NCBI GenBank assembly: GCA_049289295.1
Contig: JBATLL010000124.1
Location: forward strand, 144,303 to 208,302
Length of the DNA: 64,000 nt
From: BOKV01 sp049289295
GTDB lineage: Bacteria > Pseudomonadota > Alphaproteobacteria > Rhizobiales > Rhizobiaceae
Direction: 5' to 3'
The notes under the pieces were generated by a model. That model was given only the letters and a program-made list of their open reading frames with translations, made no database searches and was not told the origin of the DNA. The stretch's first letter is position 1; each line of letters begins with the position of its first letter. The position numbers and the translations under genes were made by a program. Shown here piece after piece: positions 36,905 to 45,098 of the stretch.

Positions 36905-38099
36905 CAACGCCCCCTCCTGCAATGGCATCAAGCACCCGGCGGGCATCCTCGATCTGGCTCGGCATCACGCCGATGGTCGAAAGGCGACGCCCGGCGCTTT
37001 GGATATCTGCCGCAAGCACTGTGGAGGCCAGCGCAATCATGGCTTCGGTCGCAGGCGCTTCAATGCCGGCAACATCCGCAGCTGACCGGAGCGGCACAAG
37101 CGAACCAATCGTCCCGCAACGCACCAGCTTCAGCGCTTCCTGTGCACCAGGCACCTTGCGGCTGCCCGGCCCTCTCTGGCTTCCCGCATGAATGTCGAGC
37201 CATTCATCATCCGTTGGCAGATCGCGTATGCCGAAGCGGCTGGCGACCTTGCGTCTTTCATCGGCAAGCCGTGAAATGACCTTTCGGTGGCTTTCGCCGA
37301 TCAGGGCGCGGAACGTCCGGTTCTCTTCCAGTGCATTCGCACCTTCAGGCACGCCTGGCATCGAATTGGCTGCAGCAGGTCCGCCAAGCAACAATGCCGG
37401 AATCTCCACCAGGCCCGACCCATCGGCAAAACCGCTTTGAACCGTGCTTGAGACTGGCCGCACATTGCCAAGCAGGGCGCCGACCGCTTCGACGGCCTGC
37501 AGTCTGCCCGCTGGCAGGCTGGCCGCAGCAGCAGGAACACTTGCCGACAGATTGAGCGTGCTTCCCGATTCCTCGATCCAGAAAGGCAGGTTCTGGACTT
37601 CCACGATGGTATAGTCCGCGGCACATCCCCCCACCCGCAGCAACCAGGCAGCTTCTGCCGCCCCAAGGCTGCGGCCGGGTGCAAGCACCAGCACCTGCCC
37701 ATCGACCAGATGATCGGCCAGAACCATCGCATAGGTTCGCTGCTTGTGCACCGGCCCGGTCAGAAACACGGCTTGCGCGCCTGAAACAGCCCTGTCCAGT
37801 TCTCCGGTTGTCATGATGGACGGTATGCCTTCACGATCAACCTGGTAGGTGCCGACCGGCCCGTCGCCACGCAAAGTCACTCCGCCGCGCGAACGCAACA
37901 GTTCCAGTTCGCCACCATAAGCGGAGAACAGGCTGACCTTGACGCCCTTTGACAGGCACAACGCGGCAAGCATCCTTGCATCCGCGCCACCGCCCAGGAT
38001 GGCAACGCTGGCGAACCGGCTCGCACCGGCTGATGCCTGCCGACCGCCCGGGCCTGTCGCCATCGCATTGGCGAACTCTTCAAACGCGTTTGCGCTCAT
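36894..38099 (-). CDS. Opine-dehydrogenase-like NAD(P)-binding protein with encapsulation-peptide-like N-terminus
   Basis: 401 residues. A Rossmann motif (VAILGGGADARMLAALC) starts at about residue 31, with an octopine/nopaline dehydrogenase-like C-terminal domain. Residues 3-14 (ANAFEEFANAMA) form a short amphipathic helix followed by a Gly/Ala/Ser-rich linker to about residue 28, the layout of BMC encapsulation peptides. Opine dehydrogenases reductively condense an amino acid with an oxo acid using NAD(P)H; here the enzyme could recycle NADH made by the aldehyde dehydrogenase (inference). The family assignment is by fold pattern and is less certain than for its neighbours. Confidence 0.72.
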   Translation of the reverse strand: MSANAFEEFANAMATGPGGRQASAGASRFASVAILGGGADARMLAALCLSKGVKVSLFSAYGGELELLRSRGGVTLRGDGPVGTYQVDREGIPSIMTTGELDRAVSGAQAVFLTGPVHKQRTYAMVLADHLVDGQVLVLAPGRSLGAAEAAWLLRVGGCAADYTIVEVQNLPFWIEESGSTLNLSASVPAAAASLPAGRLQAVEAVGALLGNVRPVSSTVQSGFADGSGLVEIPALLLGGPAAANSMPGVPEGANALEENRTFRALIGESHRKVISRLADERRKVASRFGIRDLPTDDEWLDIHAGSQRGPGSRKVPGAQEALKLVRCGTIGSLVPLRSAADVAGIEAPATEAMIALASTVLAADIQSAGRRLSTIGVMPSQIEDARRVLDAIAGGGVDGR

Positions 38100-38131
38100 G
38101 TTCAGATGCTTTCGCGGTGAGACTCAGATTG

Positions 38132-38440
38132 TCACGAAGCAGAGCCAGCGCCCAGGCTGGCAATGATTGCTTCGAGTTCGTCATGCGGACGCGGAATGAC
38201 ATGCACCGCAACCACTTCACCAACCTTGTTCGCTGCGACAGAACCCGCATCGGTCGCTGCCTTCACGGCACCAACTTCGCCTCGGACCATGATCGACACC
38301 AGGCCGCCACCGGCCTTTGTCTGGCCCACGATGGTCACGCTTGCTGCCTTGACCATCGCGTCAGCTGCTTCAATTGCGGCCACCAGGCCACGGGTTTCGA
38401 TCATTCCAAGTGCCATCTGGCCACTTACCGGTTTCGCCAT
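38132..38440 (-). CDS. BMC-H (hexameric) microcompartment shell protein
   Basis: A 102-residue single BMC domain with the classic GMIETRGLVAAIEAADAM signature, GGGLVSIMVRGEVGAVKAATDAG and a C-terminal VIPRPHDELEAI, as in PduA/EutM/CcmK-type proteins. It forms the main facet tiles. Its start is 1 bp after the vertex-protein stop. Confidence 0.95.
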   Translation of the reverse strand: MAKPVSGQMALGMIETRGLVAAIEAADAMVKAASVTIVGQTKAGGGLVSIMVRGEVGAVKAATDAGSVAANKVGEVVAVHVIPRPHDELEAIIASLGAGSAS

Positions 38441-38441
38441 T

Positions 38442-38750
38442 TCACTTCTTCCTTGTGCTGGACGTTACGTTACTGCCTGCGCTTTCACGCATGTCGATAT
38501 GATCGACTATGGCGGCGACCGCCATGTCGACCGGAATGCCGGCCACTTTCGCGGGCAGCCTTGCCGCTGACCCCGAAACGAGAAGAACGATGTCACCGAC
38601 ACCTGCCGAACAGGTGTCCGCAGCAATGACAGATGCTTCGAGTACATTGCCCCGGCCGTCTTCAACATCAGCGACAAGGAGTGTGATCCCGGAGAGCCGG
38701 GCATCCTTTACCGTCGCAGTTACGGTGCCGATGATTCGACCGATCTTCAT
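38442..38750 (-). CDS. BMC-P (EutN/CcmL) pentameric vertex protein
   Basis: 102 residues beginning MKIGRIIGTVTATVKD with LLVADVEDGRG and VAAIVDHID blocks, the EutN/CcmL/PduN family fold. Pentamers cap the vertices of the polyhedral shell. The gene lies 9 bp after the glutamine-synthetase-like gene and just before the BMC-H gene. Confidence 0.93.
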   Translation of the reverse strand: MKIGRIIGTVTATVKDARLSGITLLVADVEDGRGNVLEASVIAADTCSAGVGDIVLLVSGSAARLPAKVAGIPVDMAVAAIVDHIDMRESAGSNVTSSTRKK

Positions 38751-38759
38751 GTGACTGAC

Positions 38760-40056
38760 CTAGAAGTTGGTGATGTAGCGCTGCGTTTCGACCGGCGTTA
38801 CCTGGTTGGCGATGAAGCCAACCTCACGCTCGGACTGCTGGCAGTAGATTTCGTGCAGGTGTTCACCCAGCACATCCTTGAGGAAGTCCGAACCACGCAT
38901 CAGCGCGATCGCCTCCGAGATATCCATCGGGATTGGCGAAGCATCGGCCTCTTCATAGGCGTTGCCGGTGCACATCTGCGTCGGCTGCATTTTCTGCTCG
39001 ATGCCGTCGAGACCCGCCGCGATTTCCGCAGCAAGCAGGATGTAGGGATTTGCATCCGCGCCTGAATCGCGCTTCTCCGCGCGCACCGCAGTGTCGCTGC
39101 CCTCGATGATACGAATGCCAACCGTCCGATTGTCCGGACCCCAGCTGTTGTTGATCGGGCAGAAGGTATAGGGCCGCCTTGCGCCGGAAGCCGTTTGGTG
39201 TTGGTGAACCGCAAAGCGACATTTCCGCCATGCGCTTCTGCAGGCCGGCAACGAAATGGCGCCCGGTCTGATTGAGCTTGCCCTTGTCGGCGAACACGTT
39301 CTTGCCGTCCTTCCACAACGAATAATGCGTGTGGAAGCCGCTTCCCGACTGGTCGATGAAGGGCTTGGGCATGAAGGTAGCGACATAGCCGTGAATGTCT
39401 GCGAGCTGTTTGACGAGGGTACGGAACTTCACCACCCGGTCGGCTGACTCCAGCGCCTCGCCGTAGCGAATGTTCACCTCGACCTGACCCGGCGCATATT
39501 CCGGATTGGACTGTTCGATCGGGATGCCAGCTTCGTTGATCTGCTGGCGAATCGGTCCCAGCACATGCTCCATCTGGGCAGCGCGAACCAGCGAATAGAC
39601 CTGGATATCCTTGTCCTTGGGCTGCAATGTTTCGGGATCAAGCAGGTAGAATTCCAGTTCGCATCCCACGCTCACGGAATATCCCATCGCCCTGGCCCTA
39701 TCTAGCTGGCGAATGAGTGCATTGCGCGGGTCTAGCGGGATTGGTTTGTGATCCATCCCTTCGATACGACCGAGGCAGAAAGCAACGCCTGGTTCCCACG
39801 GGAGCGCAACAGGTTCCGAGGCGGGGAACATGTGCATGTCCGGGTAACCGTTCGAGAAGTTGACATAGGGCGTGTCCCACACGTCGCAGGTCATGTCGAT
39901 TGCAAACAGCGCAATGGAGAGCGCATTGCCCCCTTCGCACATCGTGTCCCAGTGGCTCGCGGGAATGCGCTTGCCGCGCATGATCCCGTTGAGATCACCC
40001 ACACCCATGGAAATGGTATGCGTGCCCGCTGGAAGCTTGAATTTCTTTCCCGCCAT
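38760..40056 (-). pseudogene. Glutamine-synthetase-like gamma-glutamyl ligase (PuuA/GmaS type), interrupted by a one-base frameshift
   Basis: The ATG at 40056 follows GGGAGGGAAGAAA. The frame encodes a GS-family ligase (ELEFYLLD, EYAPGQVEVNIRYGEALES, SGFHTHYSLW) until about 39180, where PTPNGFRR should lead to RRPYTFCPINNSWGPDNRT but that part is one frame off. Removing one base of the TT at 39179-39180 restores a 431-residue protein. The C-terminal part, including RTVGIRIIEGSD and GADANPYIL, is otherwise intact. The family ligates glutamate to an amine (putrescine, isopropylamine or methylamine). It is either a recent pseudogene, a programmed shift or a sequencing error. Confidence 0.85.
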
Positions 40057-40090
40057 TTTCTTCCCTCCCGAAACGCCTTGCGAAGCGTGT

Positions 40091-40110
40091 GTATCCTGAA
40101 TACAGTATGC
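40091..40110. promoter_or_regulatory. GntR-type operator, site 2 (BMC operon / FAD oxidoreductase)
   Basis: GTATCCTGAATACAGTATGC lies between the divergent glutamine-synthetase-like gene (first of the BMC operon) and the FAD oxidoreductase gene, 34 bp and 31 bp from the respective starts. It is the best-balanced example of the palindrome shared by five promoters in the window. Confidence 0.7.
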
Positions 40111-40141
40111 AGAAAGCGGTCGGGAGTTCAAGGGGTATCCT

Positions 40142-41278
40142 ATGAAAGGTGAAGCAATTGTCGTCGGCGCAGGCATCGCCGGAACCATGACAGCGCTTTC
40201 GCTGGCACGGCGCGGTGTGCGCACCAGATTGATCGACAGATGGGAGCCAGGCCATTCCCGCGCCTCCTCGTCGGACTACAACCGGGTGATCCGCTCCATC
40301 CATGGCCGCGATGAATTCTACACGAAATGGGCTCGCGAAGCCCGGCTGCGCTGGCTGGAACTGCAGGCGGAAACCGGACAGAGACTCTACTATGAATGCG
40401 GCGCGCTGATCCTGGCGACCAAGGAGCATTGCCACTGGGAAGACGCCACGGCAGAAACCTTCACGAAGCTCGGCGTCCCCTTTCACCGCTTCTCGCAGGA
40501 CGAGATCGCCGTGCGCTTCCCGCAGTTCGATCCTTCCAGCATTTCCTATGCGCTCTACGAGCCTCAAGCTGGCATGGTCATGGCCCATCGCGCGGTCATT
40601 ACCGGCATCGACCTGTTCCGCAAGGCCGGTGGCAAGGTCGAGCGTGGTCACGTCACGACGGATGCCAGCGAGCGCCTGATGCTCGACGGCAAACCGCTTG
40701 AATCCGACCTGGTCGTCGTTTCAACAGGCCCGTGGATGGGCGAAATGTACCCGCGCACCGTCAAGCCACTTTCAGTCGTTATCGGTGTCAACGTACTTTA
40801 CACCTCGACACCAGACGGCAGCACGGCTTTCGACCAGGCCAACATGCCCTGCTGGATCGACCATGGCCAAGGCTCGTTCGGCCTGCCCTCCGTCGAGGGT
40901 TCAGGCGTCAAGGCGGCAGTGGTGATCCCTGACAAGATCGACCTTGATCAGGACGAACGCCTCATTCGGCGCGAAACGCTGAGCCGGACGCGAAGCTATA
41001 TCCGCAAGCGTTTCCCCGGCCTTGTGGGCCAGCCGGTTGTCGACTCGAAGTTCAATCAGATTTCACTGACACCGGACACGCATTTCATCGTCGACTGGCA
41101 CCCCCAGCACAAGAACGTGCTGCTAGCTGGCGGCTGTTCCGGCCACCTGTTCAAGCATGGTCCGGTGTTCGGTGATTTCGTGGCAGGTGTCGGCATGCGC
41201 GATCACTCGACGGCAGACCGCTTCAAGCTCGGACCACGCAGGAAACTGTCGCCGAAGGAAAGCCCATCCGGCAGGTAA
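40142..41278 (+). CDS. Sarcosine oxidase-like FAD-dependent oxidoreductase
   Basis: 378 residues, the length of monomeric sarcosine oxidase/N-methyltryptophan oxidase. FAD motif AIVVGAGIAGTMTALSLARRG, and the C-terminal TPDTHFIVDWHPQHKNVLLAGGCSGHLFKHGP block typical of that family. The cysteine that carries covalent FAD in sarcosine oxidase appears replaced by Asn in KFNQISLTPD, so noncovalent flavin is predicted. It would oxidise an N-substituted or gamma-glutamylated amine to an imine or aldehyde. Divergent from the BMC operon and sharing its GntR-type operator. Confidence 0.88.
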   Translation: MKGEAIVVGAGIAGTMTALSLARRGVRTRLIDRWEPGHSRASSSDYNRVIRSIHGRDEFYTKWAREARLRWLELQAETGQRLYYECGALILATKEHCHWEDATAETFTKLGVPFHRFSQDEIAVRFPQFDPSSISYALYEPQAGMVMAHRAVITGIDLFRKAGGKVERGHVTTDASERLMLDGKPLESDLVVVSTGPWMGEMYPRTVKPLSVVIGVNVLYTSTPDGSTAFDQANMPCWIDHGQGSFGLPSVEGSGVKAAVVIPDKIDLDQDERLIRRETLSRTRSYIRKRFPGLVGQPVVDSKFNQISLTPDTHFIVDWHPQHKNVLLAGGCSGHLFKHGPVFGDFVAGVGMRDHSTADRFKLGPRRKLSPKESPSGR

Positions 41279-41279
41279 T

Positions 41280-41295
41280 GCCCGGCCTTCCGGGC
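41280..41295. terminator. Short stem-loop between convergent genes
   Basis: GCCCGG-CCTT-CCGGGC, a perfect 6-bp stem with a tetraloop, in the 39-bp gap between the convergent FAD oxidoreductase and amidotransferase genes. No U-tract; a bidirectional terminator is possible. Confidence 0.4.
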
Positions 41296-41317
41296 CGCAA
41301 TCGAAGAATGGGAAAGC

Positions 41318-42010
41318 CTAGTCGGCGAGTCGTCCGCCACGCAGCACGCGCGCGGCCTCCTCGGCAAACAGATCTTCGTCCACCACTCCGCCAGCCAGTG
41401 AATCGGTGATCGATTTCACCTGTTCCTGCGAGTAGTAATTGTCGGCCAGCCGGACGGTTGCGGCTTCGAAATAGGACTTGTCGATTTCGGGATGGAACTG
41501 CACCGAGGCTGCATTGAATTCATACTGGATGATGCCGTAGGGACAATAATCTGCCATGCCGACTGCTTGTCCCTGTGGTGGCAGGTGCGTGACCTGATCC
41601 CTGTGCCAGACATGGGCATCGAATTCGCGGCCCGAAAAAGCGAACCGTTCCACGCCAACACGTTCCCCAACTTCTGACAGTTGCGCCTTGCCGCCGAACG
41701 TATCGGCCATCAGCTGGTGGCCGAAACAGATGCCAAACAGGGGCTTGCCGCTATCGCGAACCTGTTCGAGGAAAGAACGCACGGCGAGCATCCATGGCAC
41801 ATCGTCATAAACGCCCTTTTCGGATCCACTCAGCACGAACGCATCGTGATCCCCGATCTGTGGCAGGGACTGGCCATGGGCAACACTGAAAACCTCAAGC
41901 CGGTCCTTGGGCATGGCCCGCGTGAGCCACACCTTGATCGTATCACCTGCCGTGGGGATATCCTCCAGCTCCGGTGCGACCGTCGTCACATCCAGAATCG
42001 CAACTTTCAT
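41318..42010 (-). CDS. Class I glutamine amidotransferase-like hydrolase (GuaA-like/PuuD-like)
   Basis: 230 residues from the ATG at 42010. A complete class I GATase triad is present: Cys95 in GICFGHQ, His173 and Glu175 in QFHPE. Stand-alone proteins of this type include gamma-glutamyl hydrolases such as PuuD and IpuF, which remove glutamate from gamma-glutamyl intermediates. Last gene of the operon starting with the class II amidotransferase at 45072. Supports a gamma-glutamylation route (inference). Confidence 0.85.
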   Translation of the reverse strand: MKVAILDVTTVAPELEDIPTAGDTIKVWLTRAMPKDRLEVFSVAHGQSLPQIGDHDAFVLSGSEKGVYDDVPWMLAVRSFLEQVRDSGKPLFGICFGHQLMADTFGGKAQLSEVGERVGVERFAFSGREFDAHVWHRDQVTHLPPQGQAVGMADYCPYGIIQYEFNAASVQFHPEIDKSYFEAATVRLADNYYSQEQVKSITDSLAGGVVDEDLFAEEAARVLRGGRLAD

Positions 42011-42032
42011 CAAAGCAACCTGCCCTGCCCGA

Positions 42033-43454
42033 TTACCACTCGAATGGGCGATCAATACCGGCCATTTTCACGCCGGTAAAGGCTGATGCTTCGAAGGACA
42101 TCGCGCGCAGATCCTCGACTTCCAGATTGTGCACCGAAGATTTGCCACAAGCCTTGGCCAGCGCCGTGATCTCCATCGTCATCGCGGTCAGGTAACGGGC
42201 CACCCGTTCTGCACCGGCATGTGGATCCATGCGCTTTTCAAGTTCCGCAGTCTGTGTCGCAATGCCGACCGGGCAAAGACCGGTATGGCAGTGGTGGCAG
42301 GCGCCTGGCGACGTCCCGAGCTTCTTGTAGTCCTCAAGATAGCGCGGCGAATTGCAGCCAAGCGCCATCATCGCGGCGTTGCCGATCATTACCGCATCAG
42401 CACCAAGCGCAAGCGCCTTGGCCGCATCGACGCCGGAGCGGATGCCGCCCGCAGCAACAAGACTGACCTTGCCGGTCATGCCGGATTCATCGAGCGCTTC
42501 GCGCGCGGCGCGAATGGCTGAAATGGTCGGAATGCCGGTATGGTTGAGAAGGAGTTCGGGTGAAGCGCCCGTGCCGCCTTCCGCACCGTCCACAACCACC
42601 ACGTCAGCGCCAGCCTTTGCGGCAATGGCCACGTCGTAGCGTGGACGCGTCGCGCCCATCTTGATGAAGATCGGCACCTGGTAATTGGTGGCGATACGCA
42701 ATTCCTCGATCTTGACGGCAAGATCATCCGCACCGAGAAAATCGGGATGGCGGATCGTCGAACGCTGGTCGACGCCCTCTGGAAGCGTGCGCATCTTCGA
42801 CACGCGAGGGCTGACCTTCATGCCCAGCAACAGACCGCCCGTTCCAGGCTTTGCGCCCTGCCCGACTACGATCTCAAGCGCATCGGCGCGCCGGATATGG
42901 TCGAGATCAACGCCATAGCGTGCTGGCGACATCTGATAGAGCAGGATGTTGGACGCTGCCCGTTCTTCCTCGAGCATGCCGCCTTCGCCGGTGCAGGTCA
43001 TCGTGCCGACTTTCGAGGCACCGTATCCCAGCCCAGCCTTGGCACTCGCCGACAGTGCACCAAACGACATGGAGGCAATGTAGATCGGTATCTTGAGCTT
43101 GATCGGTTTTTCTACCAGACCGCGTCCGCCACCCAGAATGGTGGTGGAATCGCAGCTTTCACGATAGCCTTCCAGCGGCAGGCGGGTCATCGACGCGGGA
43201 ACGAATGTCAGGTCGTCGAAGGTTGGCATCCGCTTGTTGAAAGTGTTGAAACCGCGAACCTGGTAGCGGCCCAGTTGCGCAAGCGCATGCACTTCCGAAA
43301 TCGCTTCGGGCGTCCATCGGGTTGAACCGCCCTCGTCATAGGAGGAAGGCACACCCGCAGGACGACCTGCGATGGCACCATCGCGGAAGCGAACAGCCTC
43401 TTCGCTCGGCTGCTCGAAAGGATACTCGTAACGTTCGTTCAGATCATCAGCCAT
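42033..43454 (-). CDS. FMN-binding glutamate synthase-family protein (MgsC/GlxD-like)
   Basis: 473 residues from the ATG at 43454. It carries the FMN-binding barrel of glutamate synthase: IPIYIASMSFGALSASAKAG, DVVVVDGAEGGTGASP and VAAGGIRSG, plus the CHHCHTGLCPVGIATQ iron-sulfur cysteine motif. In N-methylglutamate synthase and GlxBCD-type enzymes this domain is a separate subunit. It overlaps the GXGXG subunit gene by 16 bp. Together the three subunits could make an N-substituted glutamate or amidate an oxo acid. Confidence 0.9.
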   Translation of the reverse strand: MADDLNERYEYPFEQPSEEAVRFRDGAIAGRPAGVPSSYDEGGSTRWTPEAISEVHALAQLGRYQVRGFNTFNKRMPTFDDLTFVPASMTRLPLEGYRESCDSTTILGGGRGLVEKPIKLKIPIYIASMSFGALSASAKAGLGYGASKVGTMTCTGEGGMLEEERAASNILLYQMSPARYGVDLDHIRRADALEIVVGQGAKPGTGGLLLGMKVSPRVSKMRTLPEGVDQRSTIRHPDFLGADDLAVKIEELRIATNYQVPIFIKMGATRPRYDVAIAAKAGADVVVVDGAEGGTGASPELLLNHTGIPTISAIRAAREALDESGMTGKVSLVAAGGIRSGVDAAKALALGADAVMIGNAAMMALGCNSPRYLEDYKKLGTSPGACHHCHTGLCPVGIATQTAELEKRMDPHAGAERVARYLTAMTMEITALAKACGKSSVHNLEVEDLRAMSFEASAFTGVKMAGIDRPFEW

Positions 43455-44131
43455 GCGCTTGCATCCCGGCTCTCGAAATACCAAAGGCGCTGTCCGGAAA
43501 CCATCTTGCGCCAGTTCCTGGACGAATCGACAAGCCCGAGGGGCTCGAGGATCTTGTCCACATCCGCGACCTCTTCAGCCGTCGGTTCCACTACCTTGAC
43601 ATCGACGCCGAGGCTTTCGACCGGCCCAGCAACCCACACCTCACCCTGCCACAGGGCATCCGCGCAGGAATGGCCCGCGCCGCCAAGCGCGATGATCTTT
43701 CCCGAATGCGCCATGAAGCCGGACTGGTAGCCGATCTTGCCTTCAACGATGATGTTGCCGCCTTTCATGGCGACACCGCAACGCGGACCCGCATCGCCCT
43801 TGACATGAATGGTGCCGCTGATCATCGCCGCACCAACACTCATGCCGGCATAGCCGCCCACGGTGATGTGACTGTTGTGGATGCCCTCACCCACTGCCCA
43901 GCCGGCATTGCGTTCAACGGTAACCTTGGCACCCTTGCTCAGACCGCCGCAGTAGTAGCCGACGCTGCCTTCGAAATGCACATCCGCGCCATCAGGAAGG
44001 CCGACACCGAGATTGTGGCGTGAAAGCGTGTTGCGAACGATTACCTTTCGGCCGGCCGCACATGCCGCCTGTATATCGTTGTTGACATCGCGGATATGCC
44101 GCTTGCCGACTTCGACAACTACCTCACTCAC
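43439..44131 (-). CDS. GXGXG-domain glutamate synthase subunit (MgsB/GlxC-like)
   Basis: 230 residues forming a right-handed parallel beta-helix with repeated glycine motifs (GGLSKGAKVTVERNAGWAVGEG, GGYAGMSVGAAMISG, KGDAGPRCGVAMKGG), the GXGXG domain normally at the C-terminus of GltB. It is 4 bp overlapped with the class II amidotransferase and 16 bp with the FMN subunit, so the three are made together as a split glutamate-synthase-like complex. Confidence 0.9.
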   Translation of the reverse strand: MSEVVVEVGKRHIRDVNNDIQAACAAGRKVIVRNTLSRHNLGVGLPDGADVHFEGSVGYYCGGLSKGAKVTVERNAGWAVGEGIHNSHITVGGYAGMSVGAAMISGTIHVKGDAGPRCGVAMKGGNIIVEGKIGYQSGFMAHSGKIIALGGAGHSCADALWQGEVWVAGPVESLGVDVKVVEPTAEEVADVDKILEPLGLVDSSRNWRKMVSGQRLWYFESRDASAWLMI

Positions 44132-45072
44132 GCCGCCATCCTCCGGTTTCCAACCCCCCAGATGCCGGTAAGCGAAGGTCCATCATGATTGATGATGTCA
44201 CATTCGCCGGCAAAGAGCCGACGCACAGCCTGCTCTTCCGTCGCAGCTGCCATCTCGCCATCCTGTTCAATGACGACAAGCGGCTTCATGGCGAAACGAT
44301 CCTTGGCAAATCCGATGCCGTCGCCATCCGCGATCATGTAGGTGAACACGCCGTCGATCGAAGTGATGGACTTCTTGAGCGCTTCCATCGGCGTCAGGCC
44401 GCTTGCGATCTGGTCCGAAACCCAAACCGCGATGAGTTCGCTGTCGTTCTGGGTCAGGAACTGATAGCCCTTTCGCATCAGCCGGTCGCGCCAGGTGTAG
44501 TAATCAGTGATCTGCCCGTTGTGCACGATTGCCACATCTGGGAACGGGCGCGCCCAGAATGGGTGGCTGGCATTCGGCACAACCGAGCTTTCTGTTGCCA
44601 GGCGCGCATGGCCTAGGCCGTGCGTGCCGATCATGTCGCGCACGCCATGCTTGTCGGCAACCGCCGTCGAACCGCCAATATCCTTGATGATTTCGAGCGA
44701 ACGGCCGCAGGACTGCACCTCGAACCGCTTCACGATCCGGTCGGCATCCTTGATCCAGCGACCAAGGTCGGTGGGGTCCTTGATGACCAGTCGCGCGCAA
44801 TAATGGCTATTGTCATCGACTGTGAAGGTCGGATCCTCGATGAAGTCCGAACCATGCGCCTTGAGAATGTAGCGGAAGTCCTCGATATCCTTGTCGAGGT
44901 TGTTCTTGTCGAAACCCATGGCGCGAAGGATATAGCCCTTGTCCAGCGGGGGACCGTAGATCGCAAAACCCGTGCTGTCGGCACCGCGATGCTCCTGGGC
45001 ATCCATCAGTTCGACAAGATCATGCCCAACCCTTCCCGGAGAAGACAGGATTCGACCGGCAATTCCACACAT
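44128..45072 (-). CDS. Class II glutamine amidotransferase subunit (MgsA/GlxB-like)
   Basis: 314 residues when started at the ATG after GGGAGGAACCAGT, giving MCGIAGR so that Cys2 becomes the N-terminal nucleophile, as required for class II (Ntn) amidotransferases. The longer frame upstream would bury this cysteine and crosses the operator, so it is rejected. Other features are ATESSVVPNASHPFW and NGQITDYYTWRD. Releases ammonia from glutamine for the FMN subunit. First gene of a four-gene operon with a GntR-type operator 27 bp upstream. Confidence 0.9.
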   Translation of the reverse strand: MCGIAGRILSSPGRVGHDLVELMDAQEHRGADSTGFAIYGPPLDKGYILRAMGFDKNNLDKDIEDFRYILKAHGSDFIEDPTFTVDDNSHYCARLVIKDPTDLGRWIKDADRIVKRFEVQSCGRSLEIIKDIGGSTAVADKHGVRDMIGTHGLGHARLATESSVVPNASHPFWARPFPDVAIVHNGQITDYYTWRDRLMRKGYQFLTQNDSELIAVWVSDQIASGLTPMEALKKSITSIDGVFTYMIADGDGIGFAKDRFAMKPLVVIEQDGEMAAATEEQAVRRLFAGECDIINHDGPSLTGIWGVGNRRMAA

Positions 45073-45098
45073 ACTGGTTCCTCCCAAAAGCCAACTGT

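Noticed and set aside
33305..40056. Assignment of the BMC locus as a PDU, EUT or glycyl-radical type
   Set aside because: No diol dehydratase, ethanolamine ammonia-lyase, glycyl-radical enzyme or cobalamin gene is present.
38760..45072. Complete N-methylglutamate (methylamine) pathway
   Set aside because: GmaS-like and MgsABC-like genes are present but the MgdABCD dehydrogenase genes are not seen; only a sarcosine-oxidase-like monomer is.
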